Assembly (NCBI GenBank): GCA_963693635.1
Contig: CAVOBC010000055.1
Coordinates: 1-18,147, forward strand
Source of the DNA: CAVOBC01 sp963693635
Lineage (GTDB): Bacteria; Pseudomonadota; Gammaproteobacteria; Pseudomonadales; Azotimanducaceae
Reading direction: 5' to 3'
Length of the DNA stretch: 18,147 nucleotides
In this document: positions 6,601-13,707 of the stretch, one piece after another
How positions within the stretch are numbered: the stretch's first letter is position 1
How the letters are laid out: each line of letters starts with the position of its first letter
Position numbers and translations under genes: made by a program
The notes under the pieces: generated by a model
What the model saw: only the letters and a program-made list of their open reading frames with translations
Told to the model about the DNA's origin: nothing
Database searches by the model: none

Positions 6601-7493
6601 ATGGCAAGTTCAGTAGTCGCAGTCATGTTGCCGACGTCACCGACAGCACGAAGCTGTACGACACGTTGGGCGATGACGACGCCAACCGGATCATCAGCAA
6701 AGTCCTCGACCTGATGGAAAAGCTCACGGAGATGTATCAGGGCTACAAGATCAAGACAATCGGCGACGAAATCATGTGTCGTTTCCAGTCGGCAGGCGAC
6801 TGTGCCCGCACTGCAATCGAGATACAGGAAGAAATAGCAGAAGGCATCGAGGGCGAGGACATCGCCATCACGGTCAAAGTCGGAATCCACTTTGGCCCGG
6901 CAATCATGGCGGAAGATGGCGATGTGTTCGGCGACGCTGTCAATGTCGCAGCCAGGATGGCTGGAATCGCCAAGGGGATGCAGATTATCCTGACTGAAGA
7001 CACGGTCAAACTGTTGCCGCCGGATCTGCAGGATGCCTGTCGCATCTTTGACCGGACCACGGTCAAGGGCAAAGCTGAAGAGATCAACGTCTATCAGTTG
7101 GTGTGGGAGAGCAGCGACGACGTCACGCGCATCGAGTTCACTGCGGCACCGGAAGAGAAGCAGGTCCAGTTCCTATCCCTTTTTTACAAGAATCAGGAAA
7201 CCAAGATCCAGTCTGACGATCATCGTACCTTCGTGATCGGTCGGGGGGTGCAGAGTGATCTTCTGTGTCAGACCAAGCTTGCTTCGCGCAAGCACGCGGT
7301 GATCGAGTTCCGACGTGGCAAGTTTCACGTTCTTGATCAGAGTTCCAACGGCACGTTCATACGTACAGATGAGGGCGAGAACATCTCGCTGCGCCGGCAG
7401 GAGCTGCCCTTGTGGGGTTCGGGCTTCATTGGCATCGGCGAAGAAGTGGCGCTGGATGATGTGAGCAGCGTCATCCGCTTTCACTGCGGTTGA
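6601..7493 (+). CDS. Class III adenylate cyclase with C-terminal FHA domain, frameshifted near its start
   Basis: The N-terminal part is a class III nucleotidyl cyclase and the C-terminal part (from about T-F-V-I-G-R-G) a forkhead-associated domain, which reads phosphothreonine. Reading from ATG 6601 and restoring one T at 6628-6629 gives M-A-S-S-V-V-A-V-M-F-A-D-V-T-D-S-T-K-L, the classic start of this family. Metal ligands are Asp12 (FADV) and Asp56 (TIGDE). The adenine-selecting Lys (K52 in IKTIGDE) and Asp (in DVFGDAVNVAARM), plus the transition-state Asn and Arg of VNVAARM, are all kept, so cAMP rather than cGMP is expected. The FHA domain keeps G-R, S-R-K-H and S-N-G-T-F. Without the correction only a non-family upstream reading (from about 6309) continues into the domain. 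No membrane segment is seen. The gene is divergent from the PP2C phosphatase, a sensible partner for a phosphothreonine reader. Confidence 0.9.
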
Positions 7494-7593
7494 TAGCGGT
7501 CTAACTCTCATTTTCTCCAAAAGCGCCAGACCCGGGACAACAACTGGCCCTCGCGCGGTCGAACCGACCCGGATTCTGACTCGCAGCAAGCGC

Positions 7594-8907
7594 TTGCGCG
7601 GGTCTGGTTTCGATACCCCGGCAGTGCCCGTCGGACTCAGTTTCCGCGCTCTTGACGAATGGAGTCAGGGGTTTCAGAGTGCTACAACGACCGGAGCGCG
7701 CGGCACATTCTTGCTAGCTTGCTGGGTGCAGCGATACCGTGTTTCGTGCCAGCCTCTCCGAGAGGCGCCTAATGCACAGGTTCCGGTTGCCGAAGCGTAT
7801 CCGGTTTCGCCAGACGGGCGAGCGCAATCGTGTCGGGGCGGCAGACTTGACCTGATCGGCGATGTCACCATTGACTCGGCTAATCAGGCGATCGAGGGGG
7901 ACAATATCAATGTAATGGCGGTCGTCGGTGATCGGGGTTTGATTCAGAAAGGCTTTGGAACGCTGGTGCCCACGTCGCTGACTATTGTTGCAGGTATCGG
8001 CACCGTCACGGTAAGTAACATCAGCGAGTTCGCCTCGCTGCTCCGCCCGGAGGTGTTCACAGTATCCAGTGCGGGAGATGTTGAACTCGGCAATGTGTTC
8101 ATGGATGGCAACACGGCCACGGTCACCAGCGCGGGAGACATCCTGGTGACCGGCGCTCTTGATGATGCCGGAGGCGATATTACACTTGCTTCATCTGCTG
8201 GCAGTGTAACGCTGCAGCAGGCGGTCAGTGCAGCCGGAAGTGTCGATGTGGCGGGGACGGCTGTAACCTCTGCCGATACGATCCAGGCTGCCCAGGATCT
8301 GACTTTGACGGGTTCGCTAAGCATTTCTGTCAATGGCGCAGTCACGACGAGCGTTGGCGATGTGACCCTGAACAGCGCCGGTAGCCTTATCGTTAATGAC
8401 ACCATTAGCGCGGCTGCTAATGCGTCGTTGGTCGGAAACACCATCGCGACGACACAGGCTATTGAGGCGGGTGCGAATGTCACAGTGGCCGCGGCACAAA
8501 GCGTCGTACTGAACGGAACAGTGGCGTCTGCGGGTGGCGATGTTGTGGTCTCGACGTCACTGGCGTCGAGCGGCAGCGATGCGGTCGGTGTCAGCATTAC
8601 GAAAGCGGTGACAAGCACGGAATCTATCATTGTGGCATCCGAGGGCGACGTCACGATCAGGGACGAGACGCTGACACCCGACAGCCTCATCGTGACGGCC
8701 AATGATGTCGAAGTGACGAGCGTCAATGGGGGCGTATTGCTCGATACGATAGACGTCACGGGCACGCGCACCGTGCAGGATCCAACGACCGGGATCGATG
8801 AGATCCGCGCGGTCTTTGTCAGCGGCGGTGAGGACGTTGCTGTTTCGGGAGCGATCACGGGTGGGTTGCAGGGCGGCATTAGTCCGACCTCCACGGCGCG
8901 ACCGTGA
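7594..8907 (+). CDS. Haemagglutinin-like beta-helix repeat protein, N-terminal part of a frameshifted gene
   Basis: This encodes a surface or secreted-type repeat protein, rich in Val, Ser, Thr, Ala, Gly and Asp and poor in Cys and Lys. Short strands of the kind S-A-G-D-V, S-A-G-S-V-T-L and G-G-D-V-V-V recur from about residue 95 onward, as in filamentous-haemagglutinin-like beta-helices. I see no two-partner-secretion (TPS) domain. The first ~85 residues in this frame look non-coding-like, so the nominal start is doubtful. A signal-peptide-like stretch (R-H-I-L-A-S-L-L-G-A-A-I-P) lies in a different frame starting at ATG 7659 and ending at a TAA near 7772. The frame stops at 8905, but the protein repeat continues in the next frame, so this is probably one gene with the following entry. 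Function (adhesin or other) is not established. Confidence 0.65.
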   Translation: MRGSGFDTPAVPVGLSFRALDEWSQGFQSATTTGARGTFLLACWVQRYRVSCQPLREAPNAQVPVAEAYPVSPDGRAQSCRGGRLDLIGDVTIDSANQAIEGDNINVMAVVGDRGLIQKGFGTLVPTSLTIVAGIGTVTVSNISEFASLLRPEVFTVSSAGDVELGNVFMDGNTATVTSAGDILVTGALDDAGGDITLASSAGSVTLQQAVSAAGSVDVAGTAVTSADTIQAAQDLTLTGSLSISVNGAVTTSVGDVTLNSAGSLIVNDTISAAANASLVGNTIATTQAIEAGANVTVAAAQSVVLNGTVASAGGDVVVSTSLASSGSDAVGVSITKAVTSTESIIVASEGDVTIRDETLTPDSLIVTANDVEVTSVNGGVLLDTIDVTGTRTVQDPTTGIDEIRAVFVSGGEDVAVSGAITGGLQGGISPTSTARP

Positions 8908-10448
8908 ATACCCAGGACAAGATTATAGGTGAGGGCTTGAGCGTTTCGGGAGCGACGGGAGTCGTGATGGACGCGCCTGGCCCGATCAGTGTCAGCACGC
9001 GGGGTGCGATCAATATCGCGTCCGATGGGGTGGTTTCAATTCTTGCGAATGTCGCGAGCACAGGCGGCGGCAGTATCGCGGTGACCGCGGGTGGCAGCGT
9101 ATCGATCCAGGATGCCGCGCAAGGGGCGAGCAGCGTGCTCGTCTCGGGCAACGACCTGTCTGTGACAGCGGGCGGGACCGTAGACATTGATTCGATAAAA
9201 GTCGATGGCGTTAGATCAGACTTCGACCCGATTACCGGTGAGGAGTCAAAGCACGCAGTCACGGTGGCCGCGACCTCTAACATCACTCTCCTCGGCATGA
9301 CCGATGGTGGCAGTCAGGGTCTGGTGAGCATCACATCTGCAGGAGAGGTTAAGTCAGACAATACGATTTCGGTGCTCGATCTGGTCATTGCGGGTTCGGA
9401 TATCATTCTGAGCGCGGACGTAGTCCTGCCAGGCGGCGTGATCGAAGCGGGTACCGCGATCAGCGTCGTGGGCGGCGATATCGGGATCTCGGCGGCGAAC
9501 AACATCGCGCTCAATGGCGACGTTACCGGTGATCAGGCAACGACGATCGTGTCTGATTCGGGTTCGATCGCTCAGGAAGCGGGTACGGTGATCAAGTCGA
9601 CCGGGGACATTGTGATGTCTGCCAAGAGCGAGATAGCGATTGCCCGTCTTGAAAGCGATGCTGATATTACGCTAGTCCTCACCTCCGAGTCTGAGGCAGA
9701 CGGAGCGAGGTTCAGTCGTGTGAATCCGGCGATTCCGTTTGGTAGCGGTAGCGAGACGAACAGAGATATCCGCAGCGTCGGGGCGATCGTTTTCCTCACG
9801 CCAACGGCGGATGTCGGCGCGATATCGGCGGATCAGAACTTCGTCCAGCGAGCCGATGTCGGCGTATTCTATGGTCTGGACCAGGGGCAGTTCTTCTCGG
9901 ATGACATCGGCACGACGAGCATCCTGTCGACGATTCCTGATACGACGTTCGGGGACCTCAATTCGACGTTGGATGGATTGCAGGCCAGTCTGACCAGTTT
10001 GCAGATCCCGGGGATTCTTGACGAGATATCCACGACGAGCCTGATCGGGAATGCGGCGCTCGCAAGTGCCGAGGAATCGGTAGCTACCGCGGGTAACACT
10101 GCGCTGCAATCTCAAAGTCGATCCACTGCGTCATCCAACAGGGGCGACGAGGAAGAGGTGGCCGAGATCGACGAGGAGGCGTTCGTCGACATTACGAGAT
10201 GGCGCTTGTCAGACGTGAACGGCATCATGCTGCTAGAAGACCAGCAGGTTGCGTACGGTAATGTCTACTTCATGGTCAGGCTGGCAGGATTGCCTCATTC
10301 AGCCCACCCGCCCGTGCTCTACCGCCTGGACATGGATCTCGACCCGGGCGACGACGGGGACGATAAAGAGGGTGATAGTGCCGGTGAATGGTCAGCGCGT
10401 TTCACCTTCCTGCCTGATGACGATGGAGAATCTGGCGCCGACGAGTAG
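8904..10448 (+). CDS. Haemagglutinin-like beta-helix repeat protein, C-terminal part of the frameshifted gene
   Basis: This continues the preceding protein. Its in-frame reading extends upstream of GTG 8904 to a TAG at about 8879 as D-L-H-G-A-T-V. Adding one C at 8884-8885 joins the two parts as G-G-I-S-P-D-L-H-G. Strong support is an internal duplication: the stretch starting N-D-V-E-V-T at 8701, running across the junction, aligns with the stretch starting N-D-L-S-V-T at about 9150 (shared R...D-P-x-T-G and G-G-x-Q-G). Alternatively the GTGA overlap could be a coupled start of a second gene, but the duplication argues against that. After the beta-helix region the C-terminus is acidic (DEEEVAEIDEEAF, later DPGDDGDD) with no autotransporter barrel and no recognised anchor. 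The function is unknown. Confidence 0.65.
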   Translation: MNTQDKIIGEGLSVSGATGVVMDAPGPISVSTRGAINIASDGVVSILANVASTGGGSIAVTAGGSVSIQDAAQGASSVLVSGNDLSVTAGGTVDIDSIKVDGVRSDFDPITGEESKHAVTVAATSNITLLGMTDGGSQGLVSITSAGEVKSDNTISVLDLVIAGSDIILSADVVLPGGVIEAGTAISVVGGDIGISAANNIALNGDVTGDQATTIVSDSGSIAQEAGTVIKSTGDIVMSAKSEIAIARLESDADITLVLTSESEADGARFSRVNPAIPFGSGSETNRDIRSVGAIVFLTPTADVGAISADQNFVQRADVGVFYGLDQGQFFSDDIGTTSILSTIPDTTFGDLNSTLDGLQASLTSLQIPGILDEISTTSLIGNAALASAEESVATAGNTALQSQSRSTASSNRGDEEEVAEIDEEAFVDITRWRLSDVNGIMLLEDQQVAYGNVYFMVRLAGLPHSAHPPVLYRLDMDLDPGDDGDDKEGDSAGEWSARFTFLPDDDGESGADE

Positions 10449-10528
10449 CGATCTTTGCTCGATGTGAATCCTCTGACCGCAATGCCGTCGGGGGTGTGGC
10501 ACAACCACTCTCACCCGGTCCGGCGGCA

Positions 10529-10912
10529 TCAGCGCCTGGTGGAGTCGCCGCGTTCGATCTCGATGCTGACAAGGGCCGGGCCACGTAGTGCGCCGGGCTT
10601 ACCAAGGCGCAGCCACAGGCCGTTTACGTCAAACTCGGCCTTCAGCAGGTTGGCGATGTGAACGGCAAGGGTCTCGATCAACTGAAATCTGGAGTCAGCA
10701 ATGAAGCTGCTGACCCGCTCCGCTATCGCGTGATAGTCGAGTGCATCGTCGATGCAGTCGGTGTGCGCAGCGTGATCGGCGTTGGTCGCCAGCCGCAGGT
10801 CGAGCGTTACGGTTTGTCGAACCTGTCGCTCGTGCTCATAGACGCCGATGATGGTGTGAACTTCCAGACCGCTGATTGTCACGATGTCAGGGATAGGTGC
10901 CTCCTTATTCAC
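10529..10912 (-). CDS. folB: Dihydroneopterin aldolase
   Basis: FolB converts 7,8-dihydroneopterin to 6-hydroxymethyl-dihydropterin and glycolaldehyde in folate synthesis. The 127-residue reading matches the family throughout, with G-L-E-V-x-T-I-I-G-V-Y-E-H-E-R, the catalytic-site Glu28, L-D-Y (Tyr60), E-T-L-A and the essential Lys105 in L-G-K-P-G-A-L. The start is odd. The only upstream standard codon is GTG 10912, which lies inside the first unit of the hairpin repeat array and has no Shine-Dalgarno sequence. A perfect AAGGAGG at 10906-10900 instead lies five bases before an ATC codon (10894-10892), where ATG would give the usual M-P-D-I-V N-terminus. It is downstream of tsaD on the same strand. 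The usual plsY between folB and tsaD is missing. Confidence 0.92.
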   Translation of the reverse strand: MNKEAPIPDIVTISGLEVHTIIGVYEHERQVRQTVTLDLRLATNADHAAHTDCIDDALDYHAIAERVSSFIADSRFQLIETLAVHIANLLKAEFDVNGLWLRLGKPGALRGPALVSIEIERGDSTRR

Positions 10913-11135
10913 GGCTCGCGTAGCGAACGTGAAGTCTGCTATTCACGGCTCGCGTAGCGAACGTGAAGTCTGCTATTCACGGCTCGCGTAGCGAACGTGA
11001 AGTCTGCTATTCATGGCTCGCGTAGCGAACGTGAAGTCTGCTATTCACGGCTCGCGTAGCGAATGTGAAGTCTGCTATTCATGGCTCGCGTAGCGAACGT
11101 GAAGTCTGCTATTCACGGCTCGCGCAGCGAACGTG
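10907..11135. repeat. Tandem array of 34-bp hairpin-forming repeats, 6.7 copies
   Basis: Units begin at 10907, 10941, 10975, 11009, 11043 and 11077, with a partial seventh at 11111-11135. Each unit has inverted arms TTCACG and CGTGAA, an inner TCGC/GCGA pairing with a short GTA loop, and a constant 8-base linker GTCTGCTA. Differences are few. Units 4 and 6 have TTCATG in the left arm and unit 5 has TGTGAA in the right arm, each turning a G-C pair into G-U (read as plus-strand RNA); the partial unit has a loop change GTA to GCA. A more degenerate copy may follow at about 11152-11180. The array fills the space between tsaD and folB and would be in the intercistronic mRNA. Confidence 0.93.
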
Positions 11136-11180
11136 GAATACATGCATCGATGTCACGGCTCGCTCGTCGCGGCACGCGAG

Positions 11181-12197
11181 TTAGTGGTTTGCGAGATCCG
11201 TAAGCGGCCACCGCGGCCGCACGGTTATGTTGACTGATTCTGTGTGGCCTCGTGCAAATCGGTGCGCGCCCGCGAGCGCAATCATTGCACCATTATCTGT
11301 GCAGAGTGTGAGCGGTGGACAGAACAGACGAGCCCTTCGTTTCTGAACCATCGTTTCCAGACTCTCCCTCAGCGCCTGATTAGCGCTCACCCCACCCGCG
11401 ATGACAAGTTGGGTCAGTCCGGTTTGTTCGAGTGCGCGGCGACACTTGATGGTTAGTGTGGATACTGCCGCGGTCTCGAATGCGTGGGCGATGTCTGCAT
11501 GGTCCTGACTTGTTGGCTTGTCGATTGCCCGCAGGGTGTTCATGGTGAAGGTCTTGAGCCCGCTGAAGCTAAAGTCGAGACCAGGCCGGTCGGTCATGGG
11601 TCGCGGGAACACAAATCGCTTGGGTTCGCCTGATGTCGCCAGCTTTGCGATTGCCGGGCCGCCCGGGTAACCGAGGCCGAGCATCTTCGCTGCCTTGTCG
11701 AATGCTTCGCCCGCCGCGTCGTCCACAGATTCGCCAAGAAGCGCGTAATCGCCGAGGTCTTTCGCCATGACCAATTGGGTGTGGCCACCGGATACAAGCA
11801 GGGCAACGAAGGGAAAGACGGGTGCTGGTTCGCTCAGTAGTGGTGCCAACAGGTGGCCTTCCATGTGGTGTATGCCCAACGCCGGCTTGTCCCACGCAAG
11901 TGCCAGGGCCTTGGCAATCGAAGCGCCAACCATTAGCGCACCGACGAGGCCCGGCCCGGCTGTATAAGCAATGCCGTCGATGTCAGCTTTTGTTGAATTG
12001 GCCGTCGTGAGCGCGTCGCGGATCAGGGGCAGGGTTTTGCGAATGTGATCACGAGAAGCGAGTTCTGGGACCACGCCGCCGTAATCAGCGTGAAGGGCGA
12101 CCTGGCTGTAGAGCAGGTCCGCGAGCAGTCCCTGTTCGCTGTCGTAGATTGCGACGCCTGTTTCATCACAGGAACTTTCGATGCCAAGGACGCGCAT
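11181..12197 (-). CDS. tsaD: tRNA N6-threonylcarbamoyladenosine transferase catalytic subunit TsaD
   Basis: TsaD transfers the threonylcarbamoyl group onto A37 of ANN-decoding tRNAs, together with TsaB and TsaE. The 338-residue length fits the bacterial family. Visible signatures are the N-terminal LGIESSCDETGVA, the metal-binding H-x-x-x-H (His111 and His115 in HHMEGH), LLVSGGHTQL, the FDKAAKMLGLGYPGG nucleotide-binding segment, VIAGGVSAN and the C-terminal C-T-D-N-G-A-M-I-A. The ATG at 12197 gives the standard N-terminus. It is divergent from rpsU over a spacer of about 110 bp, as in E. coli and Pseudomonas. It probably shares a transcript with folB through the hairpin array. Confidence 0.96.
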   Translation of the reverse strand: MRVLGIESSCDETGVAIYDSEQGLLADLLYSQVALHADYGGVVPELASRDHIRKTLPLIRDALTTANSTKADIDGIAYTAGPGLVGALMVGASIAKALALAWDKPALGIHHMEGHLLAPLLSEPAPVFPFVALLVSGGHTQLVMAKDLGDYALLGESVDDAAGEAFDKAAKMLGLGYPGGPAIAKLATSGEPKRFVFPRPMTDRPGLDFSFSGLKTFTMNTLRAIDKPTSQDHADIAHAFETAAVSTLTIKCRRALEQTGLTQLVIAGGVSANQALRESLETMVQKRRARLFCPPLTLCTDNGAMIALAGAHRFARGHTESVNITVRPRWPLTDLANH

Positions 12198-12249
12198 AGT
12201 CTACCCTCGTCGCGACGGTGGTTTGCCGTCTGGGTGGAGGTCCGTCATT

Positions 12250-12278
12250 TTGCATTGACACCGTATAGTAGATAGAAT
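12250..12278 (+). promoter_or_regulatory. Candidate rpsU promoter
   Basis: TTGCAT (12250-12255) and TAGAAT (12273-12278) are spaced by exactly 17 bp. The -10 matches five of six consensus bases; the -35 is weak. A TTGACA at 12255-12260 is nearer perfect but has no -10 at usable spacing. Transcription from this site would begin near 12285, giving a leader of about 23 bases before the rpsU TTG. Confidence 0.45.
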
Positions 12279-12307
12279 CCGCGGCTCAATCATCTTTGGA
12301 AATCCCG

Positions 12308-12523
12308 TTGCCATTCGTCAAAGTCAAGGAAAACGAGCCCTTCGACGTCGCCCTGCGTCGCTTCAAGCGCTCCTGTGAGAAGGCTGGAATCCTCGCCGAG
12401 GTCCGTCGCCGCGAATACTACGAGAAGCCAACGTCAGTCCGCAAACGCAAAGCGGCCGCAGCCGTAAAGCGCCACATCAAGAAGCTTCAGCGCGAGTCTC
12501 GTCGAATGGAGCGGTTGTACTAG
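12308..12523 (+). CDS. rpsU: Small ribosomal subunit protein bS21
   Basis: This 71-residue protein belongs to the 30S platform near the anti-Shine-Dalgarno end of 16S rRNA. It matches bS21 from P-F-V-K-V-K-E-N-E-P-F-D to the terminal R-L-Y, rich in Arg and Lys. The start is set at TTG 12308, not the further upstream TTG at 12296, because this gives exactly the family length and N-terminus, and the TTGGAAA at 12297-12303 then serves as ribosome binding site. A TTG start on a ribosomal protein suggests limited or regulated initiation. It is the first gene of the macromolecular-synthesis cluster, with yqeY, dnaG and rpoD downstream. Confidence 0.94.
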   Translation: MPFVKVKENEPFDVALRRFKRSCEKAGILAEVRRREYYEKPTSVRKRKAAAAVKRHIKKLQRESRRMERLY

Positions 12524-12557
12524 CAACCGCCCGGTACTGGCGAGACCGAGTTTTTTT
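12511..12557 (+). terminator. Hairpin over the rpsU stop codon and T-run, candidate attenuating terminator
   Basis: GCGGTTG (12511-12517) and CAACCGC (12524-12530) form a perfect 7-bp stem whose loop holds the last codon and the TAG stop of rpsU. A smaller CGGT/ACCG pairing follows and then seven T residues at 12551-12557. The E. coli rpsU-dnaG junction is known to have a partial terminator, so an attenuator here is plausible. The T-run follows only the weak second stem, so strength is uncertain. Confidence 0.4.
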
Positions 12558-12607
12558 CTGCTGAGCCGCCGAGCTATTCGCTGACTTCTCTTGTCGGCCG
12601 TTCTCGT

Positions 12608-12814
12608 CGACCATCTTCTTCGCCGACCATCTTTTCGCCCACCGTCGCCGACTCGATCGCCGTTTTACCGGCGAACCCCGTCGCCCGAGAGCGTGGCTTG
12701 CCCACTTGTCTTGCCCTGGCACTGTCCCGTCTTCAATCCAGCTTTCGCCACGAATCCAGCTTTCGCCATGAATCCAGCTCCGTCGCTTAATCCAGTTCCC
12801 CGAATCCAGCCGGG
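12608..12814. repeat. Degenerate tandem repeats downstream of rpsU (16-bp pair and 18-bp array)
   Basis: Two units of about 16 bp, CGACCATCTTCTTCGC and CGACCATCTTTTCGCC, lie at 12608-12639. An 18-bp array follows at 12735-12814: AATCCAGCTTTCGCCACG, AATCCAGCTTTCGCCATG, AATCCAGCTCCGTCGCTT, then two shortened units starting AATCCAG at 12789 and 12803. The spacer from 12524 to 13131 (608 bp) holds no gene I can support. Confidence 0.75.
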
Positions 12815-12985
12815 TTGAGTCGAACCTCGCCGTTGTGGTGCTCGCGACTTCGACGCCTTCCCCCGGAAATCGCGCCACGTGATGTTTGACAGTGACCCTG
12901 CCAGCGCCTCCACTCACGGCATCACCGTTCGCGTTTAGCAATTCCGACCCGCGATTGTCAGATTGGTTCGAATTTGCCTTCCTGC

Positions 12986-13045
12986 TACCCATCGCCGCTA
13001 TCCATTGCGCTGCCCATTGCCGCTACCCATTGCCGCTACCTATTC
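12986..13045. repeat. 13-bp tandem repeat upstream of yqeY
   Basis: Units are TACCCATCGCCGC, TATCCATTGCGC (12 bp), TGCCCATTGCCGC, TACCCATTGCCGC and a partial TACCTATTC. It differs in sequence from the 18-bp array 170 bp upstream, and both lie in the same rpsU-yqeY spacer. Confidence 0.75.
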
Positions 13046-13131
13046 TGTAGTCTTGCGTTGCGCTCTTCGAACCGTCTGCCTGGCGGGCGGGAAGCATCCA
13101 ACAGAAAAATCAAAACGCCGCGAGTGTAGTC

Positions 13132-13581
13132 ATGTCATCTGCGATCAAAGACATCATTTCAGAGAACGTGAAGGACACCATGCGCGCGCGGGACAAGCCG
13201 CGTCTTGGAATTCTGCGACTGGTCATGGCGGACTTCAAGCGTGTTGAAGTTGACGAACGCATCGAACTCGATGATGACCAGATCATTAGCATCCTTGCGA
13301 AGATGGTCAAACAGCGCAAGGACTCCTTCGAACAGTACAAGGCCGCAGAACGGATGGATCTGGCTGATCAGGAAGCCTATGAGATCAGCGTCATCGAGGA
13401 GTTCCTGCCGGCTCAACTCGACGAGGGGCAGATCGGCGAAGTCGTCTCGGCCGTAATCGATGAGACCGGCGCGTCGTCAATGAAGGACATGGGCAAGGTG
13501 ATGACTGCGCTGCGTCCGCGTGTCGCGGGCAAGGCGGATATGGGGGTGGTCAGTGCGCTGGTGCGGGCGCGACTTGCGTGA
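13132..13581 (+). CDS. yqeY: GatB/YqeY-domain protein
   Basis: A 149-residue all-helical protein of the YqeY family, which resembles the tRNA-binding C-terminal domain of GatB but occurs as a stand-alone protein. Family marks are the N-terminal K-D-x-M-R-A-R-D-K-P-R-L-G-I-L-R-L, the central R-K-D-S-F-E-Q-Y, an F-L-P-A-Q-L segment and the C-terminal M-G-K-V-M, with G-K-A-D following. The precise role is not settled; a tRNA- or amidotransferase-related job has been proposed from homology. The gene sits between rpsU and dnaG, as I recall in Pseudomonas. The ATG at 13132 has only a poor GAG-type ribosome binding site. Confidence 0.92.
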   Translation: MSSAIKDIISENVKDTMRARDKPRLGILRLVMADFKRVEVDERIELDDDQIISILAKMVKQRKDSFEQYKAAERMDLADQEAYEISVIEEFLPAQLDEGQIGEVVSAVIDETGASSMKDMGKVMTALRPRVAGKADMGVVSALVRARLA

Positions 13582-13707
13582 TTCGCTGAGGCGGTGACCA
13601 ACCAGTCGTCGATCCATCCGTTGGTGCGGCGGATGCGGGTTGGCCACTGACATCGCGCCGCGCTCAAGGTTTATGATCGGTTACCTGTTCCCTTCCAGAA
13701 GTGCCGC

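Noticed and set aside
7944..8894. Minus-strand open frame of 316 codons
   Set aside because: It is the antisense shadow of the repeat protein, with biased Ser/Thr/Val/Ala content from the repeats.
10930..10950. CRP-binding sites formed at repeat junctions (GTGA...TCAC)
   Set aside because: The half sites are 10 bases apart, not the 6 needed for the TGTGA-N6-TCACA pattern.
10907..11135. CRISPR array
   Set aside because: Units repeat in full every 34 bp with an identical 8-base linker; there are no variable spacers and no cas genes.
12964..12978. tRNA T-loop-like GGTTCGAAT
   Set aside because: No acceptor, D or anticodon stems can be built around it.
12477..12992. Minus-strand open frame of 171 codons
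   Set aside because: It overlaps the rpsU 3' end and is built from the tandem repeats (G-E-S-W-I units); no family resemblance.
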